This document shows, in pieces, positions 31,693 to 42,366 of a DNA stretch of 64,000 bases. The stretch is from assembly GCF_000715075.1 (NCBI RefSeq), contig NC_134084.1, positions 4,714,501 through 4,778,500 on the forward strand. The letters run 5' to 3'. The translations under genes were made by a program, and so were the position numbers. Below the pieces are notes generated by a model. It was not told the DNA's origin and ran no database searches. It was given only the letters and a program-made list of their open reading frames with translations. The DNA comes from Nicotiana tabacum (lineage: Eukaryota; Streptophyta; Magnoliopsida; Solanales; Solanaceae). Each line of letters begins with the position of its first letter. The stretch's first letter is position 1.

Positions 31693-33389
31693 ATTATCTA
31701 AGCCCATATCATCCCAGCCCACTACCCAAATACCCATTCCCCTTTATTAAAATCCAACCTCCTACACTCTAATATATAGACACATTAGACACCTAAATCA
31801 GAAGATCCCTCTCCCCCAGAGATAAACCAAAAACGACGCTATCTCTGATCTTCAAGGAGAACGCCTGAAGACCTTCTCCCAAATGCCCATTTCATCTCAC
31901 TCACACACAGTAGAAGAACAAATCAGAGCTACGAATTAAAAAAAAAACAAATAAATTTTCAGATCGGAAAACAGATGCTCCGGAAATCAAAGCAAAAAAC
32001 AAAAAAAGAAAAAGAGAGAAGGAAATTGAAAGTTGTTTCCGATTTTTGTTTAGTTGCTGCGTATGTTCTGGGGTTATCGAGCTGTGTGGGCATAAGAAGT
32101 TGCTGATTGTTGTTGTTCCTGCTTCTTCTCTGTGCCTTTGTTTGGCTTTGTCACTCTATTTTTCTGCATTTGAGGTACATACAGAATCCTTACACTCCTG
32201 TCTTGATCCACGTGACTGTTTCTCTGATATTAACTGAACATGACTGAATAAATTCTGTTAAATTTGGGTGCCTTGCCTCTATGCTTTTCTGAAGTTGTTA
32301 TTTTTAGTGTTCAATCTGTTTGGACCATGAGCTAGTCAAAACTTCGTTGAAACTCATCATGTGGGATGGCATGTGATAAAATCTTCATATTAATTTAGAT
32401 TTTTTAGAGCTTCAGTAATCAATTTGTGTGTAATTCTAGATTTGATCATGTACCAGTGGTTGGGTGGTGTGGTTGTAAAAGTTCTGATTTCATGTTTTGT
32501 TTTGTGAGTCAATGATAAAATTTGCAATAATTATATCTCCTAATGTTCACATAATGGTCCGGATTCATCCATTTGAATGTGTTCATCTATTCATGTATTC
32601 CATTTTGATTACATCGATCAATTTGACTAGAACTTGAGCTGTTTAATGTGTTACAATTTCTAGAATAACGATGTCCGCAAGGTGTTTGACAATTTACAAA
32701 CACCCATTGCTTTTCTTTTTCCCAAATAATTTTCATAATTCTTGAGCCCATCACAACAATCCCAAACTTAGGAAATAAATAATTATGAACATCGTAGTTC
32801 GCTTTAGGTGCGTTTAATAATAAATCATCGTGGCTATGAGTACGGTTCCTGTGGCATGGTTACGATACGTAAATCCCAATTCGGGTGTGCATTTCATGTG
32901 ACCCGACCATAACTTCGAACAATAACAAAAATAAATATGTTGTAAATCGCGGGTGCATTTCATGTGATGCGGTTTGCAATGTGTATCAAAACAACTAATG
33001 TGTGACAATCGTGACTTGTTCTAGAAATAACTCAATAAATATATTAAACTGGTTATAAAGTTAACAATGCACAATAGGTTTAAAACACGTAATAAATTCG
33101 ATAATTAGGCCAATTATTAATAGTTGAGCGACCGTGCTGGAATCACGGAACTCGGGAATGCCTAATACCTTCTCTCGGGTTAACAGAATTCCTTACCCGG
33201 TTTTCTGTGTTCGCGAACTTTTTAAACAGAGTCAAATTTCCTCGATTTGGAATTTAAAATAAACCGATGACTTGGGACACCATATAATTATTCCAAGCGT
33301 GACTCTGAAATAAAGAATACTCTCATTTCGAATAATGTCACTTAAATTGGAAAAATTCCCTATCCCTTCGGGAAAAAGGAGGTGTGACA

Positions 33390-33446
33390 GCTCTGGCGAC
33401 TCTGTTGGGGATAAGAACTCAGAATTTTTGGTTCAGGATTCAGAAT
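33390..33446 (+). other. Start of a second Tat-like internal region, with primer site, cut off
   Basis: GCTCTGGCGACTCTGTTGGG follows the second LTR, then AAGAACTCAGAATTTTTGGT. This parallels 25530-25586 base for base with a few changes, up to CAGAATT. There the sequence switches abruptly to the 3' LTR of the outer Tekay element. Confidence 0.82.
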
Positions 33447-35458
33447 TACGGACTACACAATTTTGTGTGCGGCCGCACTTCAGGCCGCAGAGGAGTGTGC
33501 GGGCCGTTCAGTTTTGTGTGCGGCCACACCCAGGAACTCTCAGATTCGCTAGTGCGACTTCGGAAGCTTATATCATTTTATCTACAAGGTATATTGAAAT
33601 GATTCCAAAAGGAAAAGTGTAGCCTTCGTGTCTAGTTTTCAGAAAGGTAAAGAAATCATAATTTGAACATCTGTAGAGAAAGTTATGGCCAAAATACTAA
33701 AGCCAGATAGTGCAATCACCAAGAGAGTGCGGCCGCACTTGGAATTGTGCGGACCACACATGGTAAGTTCAGAGAATGTACTATATAACCGAGGCTTAGG
33801 TTATTATTTCATTTTTGGACCTTGTGAGCTCGGTTTGAGATGTTTTTTTCATGGGTTTTCAAGAAATTCATCGGCCTAAGTAATTCTAATTCGGATTCGG
33901 TTAATATACATGAATATATGATTGATTTCGTCATTTAATTAGTACTTTGAGATGGAAATTTGGAAAAAAGTTGTAGAAACTTCATAAACCACAAATTGAG
34001 GATTTGAAGGTCGAGTTGTGATCGGAATTGGCTAATTTTGGTATGGTTGGACTCGTGAGTAAATAGGTATTCATATTTTGTGACTTTTACCCGATTTCGA
34101 GACGTGGGCCCGGGGAGGCTTATTGGTCATTTTTCTAATTTCTTGCTTTAGCTTTGATTTCATTAGCTATATTAGAGTCTGGTAGCTATATTTACGTTGT
34201 GTAATTGTTTTGGCTAGATTTGGGCCACTCGGAGCAGGATATTCGTGGGAAAGGCACTATGACTGATTGATTGAGCTTGGTTTGAGGTAAGTGGCTTGCC
34301 TAACCTTGTGTAGGGAACTTCCCTTAAGATTTGGTACTGTTTGATATATGAGCGCCGTGTACGTGAGGTGACAAGTGCGTACACGAGCTATTTGTTGGAA
34401 AAACTCTGTTTTCATTAAATAAAATGTTTGTTTTCCTTTAACTGAGCTACACTAACATATCTAATTATTATGTTTAGTTTAGAACAACATGTCTATGTGT
34501 TTTAATTGTTTGTCTGATCTTTGTGAAGCATGCTTAGTGAATTTTCTGCTTCTTCCTCGACTTGTACTTAGTCTAAATTGTAGGGGTTTCATGCTGTAGT
34601 TGTATTTCTATTGTTTGAGCTGCATATTTACTTTGGGACTATGGAACGGTATTCCGGAAGATCCCCTTGTATTGCATATTTACTTTGGGATTACGGAACG
34701 GTATTCCGGGAGATTCCCTTGTACTGCATATTTACTTTGGGACTACGAAACTGTATTCCGAGAAATCCTCTGCACCGCATATTTACTTTGGGACTACGGA
34801 GCGGTATTCGGGAGATCCCCCTATACTGCATTTACTTTTGGGACTACGGGACGATATCTTGGAAAATTCCCTGTTGTTATTTTCTGGGTACCGAGCTTTT
34901 GACTTCTACGGTTTCATTCATGTTTAATTTTAGTCTTTATTTTACAATGATATTTCATTTCTGCCTTATTTTGTTATATATTTTTCAGTAAGGCCCTACC
35001 TAATCTTGTCATTACTCGATCGAGGTTAGGCTTGGCACTTACTTGTACCGTTGTGGTGTACTCATGCCCTTTCTTGCACATGTTTTCGTGTGAATATCCA
35101 GGTACTAGCTATCAGCCTTGAGTCTAGTTGCGTGGTTGCTGCTTCAGGAGACTTCAAGGTACATCTGCTCGCGTCCGCAGACTTAAGAGTCCCCCTCTAT
35201 CCCCCGTGTTCATTTTTTCCTTCTTTCTGTTGAAATGATGTATAGAACAGTTAAGACTCTTAAGTAGCTTGTGACTTACGATATTCCGGGTTTTGAAAAA
35301 GTGATTATTGTATATGCCGAACGACATCTTTTATGTTTATTATCTGTTAGCCGTTATCTTCGTATTTTTATTTTATTTCCGCAATATTAGGCTTACCTAG
35401 TCGTAGAAATTAGGTACCATCACGATAGTTCAGGGAGGAAGAATTTGGGGTCTTGACA
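33447..35458 (+). repeat. 3' LTR of the outer Tekay-like element, 5' truncated
   Basis: It parallels the 5' LTR from about 13081 to its end at 15122, including the 52-bp array (34617-34880) and the GTTCATTTTTTCCTTCTTT phrase. It ends TCTTGACA followed by the ATAAA duplication. The first ~740 bp of the LTR and the outer PPT are missing, replaced by the Tat-like block. Confidence 0.87.
34617..34880 (+). repeat. 52-bp tandem repeat in the 3' LTR
   Basis: Five units (GCATATTTACTTTGGGACTA, CGGAACGGTATTCCGGGAGA, TCCCCTTGTACT), collinear with the array at 14268-14530 in the 5' LTR. Small length differences (for example GCGGTATTCGGGAG) show independent decay. Confidence 0.8.
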
Positions 35459-35463
35459 ATAAA

Positions 35464-35829
35464 AGGTAATATCAAGTCGTGTGTAGCTTCCTAACTAGGT
35501 TTTATAAAGGTCACAACTTGCAATCGTTCGAAATAGAATAATAGGAAAATGGTAAAAATTTAAACATGCATTATCCAAATAGAGCAATTTTACCTCTCAT
35601 TAAATTTTTGCTCTCTCTCGACATTAGGAAAAAAATTTATATTTGCCGTTGATCCATAACAAAGTCAAAATCTGAGAGTAGTTTTAAATTACAATGAAAA
35701 GTTGAGACTGTTTGACCCAAAAATTTAGAGATGGGTTCAACCAATTATATTTAAATAAAATAGAGTCAGTCCTAACTAATATTAATATCTAGAAGATAAG
35801 GTTATCGATTTCAAGACAGATAATATATA
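35464..35829. other. Right flank of the Tekay insertion, nothing recognised
   Basis: Non-coding AT-rich host DNA between the ATAAA duplication and a Stowaway MITE. No feature identified. Confidence 0.5.
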
Positions 35830-36092
35830 CTCCCTCCGGTCCAAAATAAGTGATTTTTTGGCTTTTTTCTTGTGGTCCAAAATAAGTGATTTTTCCAGAT
35901 TTTAAGAATGAATTAATTATTTTTTTTCCTATATTGGCTTTGGAGTAAATAGTGTTGGAATATGTGTTAGGAATATTTATGTGAGATAGTAAAGGTTAAT
36001 ATGGTCAATTCTATTGCTAATTAATGTTAAAAGGTGGATTTCTTAATCTGTGTGAAAACATCCAAAAAATCACTTATTTTGGACCGGAGGAA
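35830..36092. mobile_element. Stowaway-type (Tc1/mariner) MITE
   Basis: The left end is CTCCCTCCGGTCCAAAATAA followed by GTGATTTTTTGG. The right end in reverse complement gives CCTCCGGTCCAAAATAAGTG. TA precedes the left end and a TA follows shortly after the right end. It is 263 bp, AT-rich and non-coding. A second internal copy of GGTCCAAAATAAGTGATTTT follows the left end directly (35875), so that end is duplicated. Confidence 0.85.
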
Positions 36093-36842
36093 TTATATTT
36101 GATCGAATGGCAATAAATGTGAGCAATAATAACAATTTTTAATGATCCAAAAAGGTGGAAGATAATATTAAATAATAACAAGTAGCATTGAATGATATTT
36201 AAGTAAATAAAAACGCGTGAGTCACCCTAAAATGGGTGCGATATGTGGATATTCTTTTCGACAATGATCAATGATTGATGAGCCTTTGAACACTCAGGTT
36301 GTTCTTAGATCCAGTGAAAAAATTAGATAAGAATCTTAATAAAAAGGTTGTTTTTGTCTCCTTGCAATATGACCAGATTTTCTCTATAAAGTCAGTGTAT
36401 TTTATTACAACTGAACATCTCATGTCCGCTATTATTGTGTCTCTTTCTATTTATAGGTAATATATTTATAAAACTCCTAATAGTACAGGTGCAGAGAATA
36501 TCCACTAGAATATTCTTTTTTTTTTGTCTTATCTTAAAACTAGTCATTATAACTCTGTGTAAGTTGCTCGATCTCAACCTTGATCTACGATAACTTCACG
36601 ACTTTGATTTCCGCTGACTCTTCGACTGCACCATTCATCGCCTCAAGACCACTTCAACCGAGGGCAAATCTTTGTTAAAATCTTACTGATAATACGTGGT
36701 GGCTGATAAAGGCTATCATGATACTAAAGTGGCCTGCCTCATTTATAAATTGATAAAAGTTTAATGAATACTCCAAAAGTTTAACTGATAGTAAAATTAA
36801 TATATTTCGAATAATATAATATTGAATAAATAATCTATACCC
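36093..36842. other. Intergenic DNA, nothing recognised
   Basis: No convincing gene, RNA or repeat end seen. Small open frames on the - strand (36392-36577 and 36675-36863) have no recognisable similarity and low-complexity composition. Confidence 0.45.
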
Positions 36843-37016
36843 AAGGGCGCAACTACTGTGCATGTTGTGGATTCGGCGAACTCAGTAACTTCGGTTCTCA
36901 CCTTGTATTTGTTTAAAGAAATTTATTAAAAATATATAAATTATTAATTTAGAACCCAATAACTTAAAAAGACGAAAACCTTGAACCATTAATTTTAAAT
37001 TCTAGCTTCGCCTATG
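36843..37016. repeat. hAT-like MITE (AAGGGCGCAACTA...TAGCTTCGCCTATG)
   Basis: The left end AAGGGCGCAACTACTGTGCA and the right end TTCTAGCTTCGCCTATG match the usual ends of a Solanaceae hAT-like repeat (CAAGGGCGGAGCTA / TCCGCCTCTG style). It includes GTGGATTCGGCGAACTCAGT. About 174 bp, non-coding. Confidence 0.5.
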
Positions 37017-37073
37017 TCTATACTAACATAAAAATGTATTGGTGATATTTAGCGTAAAGTATATATATTTATA

Positions 37074-38278
37074 TGTATATCACCTCATGTTTTACTCGTG
37101 TTTCGTGGATTTTGGATATAAAATATTTTGATTTATATTAATTCGAGGTGTTTTTATGTGTAGGAATCATTCGGAAGCAATTGGAGACGAAAGGTGCGAG
37201 CTTAGAGCCAAAACGGAGGAAAACGGAAAACTTGGATTCTCATCGCCACAGGAAGCGCTCGACGCCACCTGTGGCGCCAGAGACAGTATGCATAATAAAC
37301 CAGCGCCAGGGCCAGCGTGGGACACTGGGCTGGATGCTGGTGACGAGAAAATTGTCCAACTTTGCCCGGGACAAGGTTATTTCGTCCCTAAACCTATCCA
37401 ACGCGTATAAAAGCAAAACTAAGCTTATTTTTAGAGGGGAGACGCCACTTTGAAGAGGAATTTCACACGGGAAACACTCGGGAGCAAGGATATTCCAGAT
37501 TTTTTCATCTTTTCTTAGTATTTTCAATTATCCAACACTTATAAATTTGTTTGATACTACCATGAGTGACTAAAACCCATAGTTCTGGGGTTGTGATTTA
37601 TTCATGAATATTGTTATTAAATATTGACTTAACCTTGATTATAATTCACCAATATATGATTGTTTCTTCAATTCTGTGATTAATTTCTTAATTGTCTGAC
37701 TAGCAGTTAGGTTCTATTTACTATCTATACTATGCTTGGAAAAGCCATGTTTAGATTAGAGAAGAATTGAAGAGAGCACGATCTTAACTCTAGGGGGGGG
37801 GGGTGGGCAGATTTGTGGTTAAGATAGGAATATACCTAGTCACCGTGCTTAACTAAATATCGTAATCTTAATGTGTTCTTAATAGATTGATTTCATAGGA
37901 ATATATGCGTTAATCTATTTTGAATAGGCGAGTAATACTTCGGTAGAAGGCTATGTGAGCAATTGTTCGATTAATTAGCGATCATGAGTAAATTGTATGA
38001 GAGGGAAAAATTAATTAGAACACAATAAGATTGGTGAATCAATCACAATCTTGAAATATTTGTCTTACACAATAACCATTTTACTGCTTTATAGTTAGTT
38101 ACCACTTAGAATTATTATTTAGTATATTTACACTCTTTAACTCAAATTGGCTCGACTGAATAACAATCTTGGTGAATTTAGTGGGTAGTTAATATAAGTC
38201 TCTGTGGGTTCGATACTCAATTTATTATTTTATTATTTGTGGGATTATGTATACTTGCGTGTGCGTTTGGGAGCAACA
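37074..38278 (+). repeat. 5' LTR of an Athila-like element
   Basis: It ends GGGAGCAACA at 38278, immediately before the primer-site region, and carries a TATA box at 37406. The start is uncertain: TGTATATCACCTCATG at 37074 is the best TG candidate, but no duplication confirms it. The upstream part is GC-rich (37150-37400) with short open frames on both strands that look incidental. A run of about 10 G lies at 37794-37803. Confidence 0.6.
37406..37412 (+). promoter_or_regulatory. TATA box in the Athila-like LTR
   Basis: TATAAAA inside ACGCGTATAAAAGCAAAACT, in the first third of the LTR and followed by a change in composition. This is the position expected for the pol II core promoter of the retrotransposon. 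Confidence 0.55.
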
Positions 38279-38284
38279 AGTTTT

Positions 38285-38302
38285 TGGCGTCGTTGCCGGG
38301 GA
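38285..38302 (+). other. Primer-binding site region, Athila type
   Basis: TGGCGTCGTTGCCGGGGA, 6 bp after the LTR end. Athila elements carry TGGCGCCGTTGCCGGGGA at this position. One base differs (C to T). Confidence 0.82.
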
Positions 38303-38400
38303 CTTGAATATTGACTACTTTATAGTTTTTCCTTTCATTATTTATTTCATCAAGTCTAACGTTATTTGATTGTTGCTCTGATCTCAGGAGCTTTGATTGA

Positions 38401-39303
38401 ATGTGCAGGGTCAGAAGCCAGGACAGACTTCAAGGCTTTGACCCCGAACCTGAGAGAACATTTCATAGGAGGTTGAGGGAAGCAAGGGACACGAACAATC
38501 TTTAGGAACTTGTTCAATTTCCTGTGAACATGGCAGAGAAGCAACAGATGGTTGTTCAGGAGGTGGCGATGCCCAGCATTACTAATATCATCTTCACCAT
38601 TCTGAAGCCCAGAATCACTGGGCACTTTGAGTTGAAATAGAGCATGATCCAGCTACTTCATGCGAATGAGCAGTTTATGGGTCTTCCACACGAGGATCCA
38701 CAACAACATATCCTGAATTTCTTGGAGATTATTGATACTTACATCACTAATGGAGTCACTCCAGACTATGTGAGGCTCACACTTTTCCCATTCTCTCTGC
38801 TAGGCGAAGCAAAGCGATGGCTGAAAACTGAACCAGCTAATTCTATTCATCATGGAATGATTTGGCAAGGACATTTTTGGCAAGGTTCTTCCCTTCAGGC
38901 AAAACTGCAAAGATCAGAAGTGAGATAGTCGTTTTCAAACAGAAAGCCGAAGAGTCTTCATACTTAGCTTAGGAGAGGTTCAAGGGGCTGCTCAGAGATT
39001 GTCCTCATCACAATCAGACAAACGAAGTGTTAGCTCACACTTTCATAGAAGGTCTATATCCTGAGACAAAGATTGTGGTAGATGCTGCATCTGGAGGTCA
39101 AGTGTTGGAGAAAAGATTTGATGAGATATATGCGTTATAGAACAAATTCTCCAAAAGCAATCCTGATTGGCAATGAGAGATGGGCAGACACTCATTGCAA
39201 AAATCTGCAGGGGTTCTCGAGTTAGATGTCGTCTCGGCATTATCAGTGCAGATTTCCATGTTGACCAACCAAGTCAATCAGATGACCTTGGTTATTAACA
39301 AGT
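38401..39303 (+). pseudogene. Athila-like gag (broken)
   Basis: ATG at 38401, about 100 bp after the primer site. Recognisable gag blocks are ITGHFELK, MIQLLHANEQFMGLPHEDP, LNFLEIIDTY, VTPDYVRLTLFPFSLLGEAKRW and, after a frame change near 38865, AEESSYLA, ERFKGLLRDCPHH and TFIEGLYPETK. These are typical of the Athila capsid. In-frame stops lie at 38502, 38638, 38968 and 39137. The protein is not made. Confidence 0.82.
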
Positions 39304-39660
39304 AACAAGCTCAGCTAGTGCAACGAGTTCAATTGTTTGGTGAAGTATGTGGAGAGGGTCATACGAGCGACTTATGCCCAGTTAATCCAGAGTCTATCTA
39401 TTTTGTGGGTAATGCAAATAGGGGCCAGACAAACCAGTATGGGAACACTTACAATCTCAATTGGAGGAACCACCCAAACTTCTCTTGGGGTGGAAACCAA
39501 GGTGCACAGAATTAATACCGACCACAAGCACCTTAACAACAATACAGACCACCTCAAGCTGAACAACATGCAAACCCAAGAAGTCACCTTGAGGAAATGA
39601 TGAAGAAATTGATAGCTTACCAGCAAGCCCAAGTAGCAACAATGAGAAATTTGTAGCGAC
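39304..39660 (+). pseudogene. Athila-like gag C-terminal zinc-knuckle region (broken)
   Basis: The frame 39318-39515 contains GEVCGEGHTSDLCPVNPES, where the family zinc knuckle has C-x2-C-x3-GH-x4-C; here the first Cys is Gly. It continues into an N/Q/W-rich tail (YNLNWRNHPNFSWGG) usual for Athila gag. A stop follows at 39513 and the tail then shifts frame. Confidence 0.75.
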
Positions 39661-40169
39661 AAATGGGACAACTTGCCAATGTCCAAAATACTCGACCAGT
39701 TGGAGCCCTTCCAAGCGACATTGAGGCTAATCCTAAGGCATCTATTAATTCCGTGTCATTGAGGAAGGGGACACAATTAGAAGAAGTCGAAAAAGAGGGA
39801 ACAAGTGACCTTTAATGAGCAGCCAACCACTATATTGTCAGAATCAAAAAAATCAAAGGAGTTAGAGAAACTAGCTGAAGAGGCGGTGGCTAAGCAACCC
39901 CCGCCATTGGTTGCGAGGCCACCACCTCAGTTCACTCAAAAGATTGCAGAAAGTGAAGGATAATGCGACATATAAAAAGTTTCTTGATATTTTGAAGCAG
40001 GTGCAAATAAATATTCCATTGGTAGACATCCTACAAGAAGTACCCAAATATGCTAAATATATCAAGGACATAGTGGCAAATAAAAGGAGGTTGACCGAAT
40101 TCGAGACTGTGGTGCTCACTGAGGAATGTAGCTCTAGCATAGCAAGTTACCTCAGAAATTAAAGGATCC
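39661..40169 (+). pseudogene. Athila-like gag-pol linker (broken)
   Basis: Frame fragments such as LEKLAEEAV, then QRLQKVKDNATYKKFLDILKQVQINIPLVDIL (39911-40162, shown here only as family-typical), are the linker before protease in Athila. The LDIL...IPLVDIL...YAKYIKDIV...KRRL order is kept, with frame changes at about 39790 and 39940. Confidence 0.7.
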
Positions 40170-40756
40170 GGGTAGTTTCACTATCAAAATCTAGATTGGT
40201 AAGCATGCGATCAGGCGAGCTTTGTGCGATCTTGGAGTAAGCATCAATTTGATGCCACTATCTGTGTTCAGACAGTTGGGGTTGGGTGAGCCACGCCCAA
40301 CAATGGTAATGTTACAGTTGGCTGATTGCTCCCTTGCGAGTGATAGAATATGTGTTAGTTCAAATGAATTATTTCACATTCCCAGTCGATTTCATTATCT
40401 TGGACTACGAGCCTGATCAGGAAGTCCCATTTATTTTGGGGCATCCATTCTTAGCCATGTGCTGAGCTATTATTTATGTATGCGAGGGAAAGATGACAAT
40501 GAGAGTCGATGATCGAGTGGAGGTATTCAATGTGTATAAGGCACTCATATTCCTAGCCCACTAAGGAGTGCTATCCATGATTTCTGTGGTGGAGAGTGAT
40601 GCTACGTCATTAGTGCCTTATATGATCCTCATAGATCCTCTTGAACGAGCTTTGATTAGGAATGGAGAAGACAGTGAAGATGAAATGATGGGAGAAATTT
40701 AGCAAGTACTTGACATGTCTTGCCGTTGTGTCCATGGGTTTGGAAGATTTTAGGAG
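40170..40756 (+). pseudogene. Athila-like aspartic protease (broken)
   Basis: ALCDLGVSINLMPLSVF (about 40215-40270) is the protease active-site region (family D-L-G-A-S, here D-L-G-V-S). It continues VMLQLADCSLA, and after a frame change near 40400 PFILGHPFLA-like coding. Stops and shifts follow up to the RT part. Confidence 0.72.
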
Positions 40757-41079
40757 TTGTACATGCATGTTACTCTGACCCCTCATAAGCCATCTATTGA
40801 AGAAGCTACAAAGCTAGAACATAATCCCCTTCTAGCGCATCTGCGCTATGCTTATTTGGGGAACTCTGATATATTTCTAGTGATTATCTCATCCAGCTTG
40901 AGCAATGTACAAGAAGAAAAATTGCTCAGAGTACTTTACGAGAATAAAAAGACTATTGGGTGGACAATTACTGATATCAAGGGAATTATTCCATCATTTT
41001 GCATGCATAAAATCTTCCTGGAAGATGGACACCGCCCTAACATTGAGCAGCAAAGGAGGTTAAATCCCATTATGAAGGA
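40757..41079 (+). pseudogene. Athila-like RT N-terminus, cut by a Tat-like LTR
   Basis: Open frame with KPSIEEATKLEHNPLLAHLR, then EKLLRVLYENKKTIGWTITD and HKIFLEDGHRP, ending RRLNPIMKD. This is the start of Athila RT. It stops at the base before TGTTGATACCCAATTTTT (41080), where another LTR begins. The rest of RT, RNaseH, integrase and the 3' LTR are not in the window. Confidence 0.82.
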
Positions 41080-42366
41080 TGTTGATACCCAATTTTTCTC
41101 TATATATTTTTCAATATGCAAAATACCTTCAAAATAACATATATATGCATATATAAGCATGTCCAAAGGTTTTATTATTTCTTCATAATTTTTAAAGTTT
41201 TTTAAATCAATTTATTTCCCATTTTATCCATAAAAACCCCAATAATTATTTCCAATGTTATTATTTTGGTAATTAATTTATTGGACTCTTATATTTATGC
41301 TAAAATATAGCTAATGTAATTTTTGCATATTTTTACAAATTTATTTAGTATTTTTAGGCTAAATTGCACATAATTGCAATATTAGCCTCTTTTAAGATTT
41401 AATCGCGTTTATATTCATGAAGTCAACTCCTTTTTTTTAAATTGTTAATTATATATTATAAATCATTTTAGTGCCTTTAATTTGTTTTCAGAAATTAATT
41501 TACTATTTTTATAAAATAAATAGGGAAAAGCGACTATTTAAAATCTAGCCAGATTGGCTTTCAATTTCAGCCTAAAGTTGAGCCCAAATCAGATCCAATT
41601 TCCCAGCCCAATTGCAACTCAAACCCGACCCCTAACCCATTTAAACGACCCAACCCGGATTCCCCACCTAACCCCTTTAATCCTAGTCGATGATCATTTA
41701 GATCAACGACCACCGTCCTCCCTTTCCTTTTTTAACCCTGAACGACCCCTAAACCTAAATCATTTCTCTACACCCGTCGCCTTTGAATCCCCTTTCTCTC
41801 TCTGAAACCTCTCAAGAACCCTAGCCGCCTACATTTAACCCACCCTAATCTACCTCAACCCCTGCCTAATCCATGGCCTCTCATGGTCAATTGAGATACG
41901 TATCAGTCTCCCACGACTCCTGGGTGCTTGTTTCTATGGTTTTGTGGCCAGACCTCGAGGGAATTTGGTCTAGTCCTTGCTCGACTTCTGTTCATGGCTT
42001 TTCTCCGGCCAGCCATGACCTTTCTCCGGCCATTCATGGCCTTTCAAGGCAGATCCTTGACTTTGCTGGTTAGATCGGAAACTTTCAAGGTCTTTCTCAC
42101 CTTTTCAGGGTTTTCCAAAACCCTAATCTTTAAGATCTTTTGATTTTTCTTTCAGATCTACTTTAGATCTGTACTTGCTATGAATGTTTTAAGTGTTTTC
42201 TCTAAAGTTCTTCAACTTTTCTTTTAAAGCGACCCTTCATTTTCTCCGATTAGGGTTTCTCTTAACCTCTCTTTTAAAAAATCTTTTCTCTGATTCTTGA
42301 TGTTGTTTTATGGTTTTACTATGTTCAAACTGCTTGTTATGCTTTCCTTCTACTTGAGTTAGCATG
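41080..42366 (+). repeat. Tat-like LTR, left part, inserted in Athila RT
   Basis: Begins TGTTGATACCCAATTTTTCT, close in style to the TGTGAGCACCTAATTTTTGA start at 23522, and is AT-rich for 500 bp, then C-rich with CCTCTCAAGAACCCTAG (about 41810). It is interrupted at 42366 by the - strand Tekay element and continues at 52480. The 5 bp before it (AAGGA) would be the target duplication, but the partner is not in view. Confidence 0.65.

Larger units (their letters stand above)
29042..33389 (+). repeat. Tat/Ogre-like LTR, second copy, split by a Mutator-like element
   Basis: Starts TGTGAGCTCCTACTTTTTG right after a polypurine-like stretch and ends GGAGGTGTGACA. Removing the 2.2-kb insertion (29493-31692 plus one duplication) leaves about 2.1 kb, close to the first copy. 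Its final 590 bp parallel 24944-25529 but differ at many positions. The two LTRs are therefore either old or from different insertions. Confidence 0.78.
12338..35458 (+). mobile_element. Composite Tekay/Del-like Ty3/gypsy element with nested insertions
   Basis: A 5' LTR starting TGTAACGATCC and a 3' LTR ending TCTTGACA are flanked by a perfect 5-bp duplication, ATAAA (12333-12337 and 35459-35463). This ties two ends 23 kb apart to a single insertion event. Order: LTR, tRNA-Met-type primer site, gag, protease, RT, RNaseH, integrase. This order, the long LTRs and the protein similarity to the chromodomain-bearing element at 42367-52479 place it with Tekay/Del chromoviruses. Later events put a solo LTR in gag, a hAT-like element between protease and RT, and a Tat-like block over the end of pol and the start of the 3' LTR. 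Many stops and shifts make it dead. Confidence 0.85.

Noticed and set aside
37148..37527. Open frames on both strands (84-101 codons) as a small gene
   Set aside because: They overlap each other on opposite strands in the GC-rich part of the Athila-like LTR and span its TATA box.
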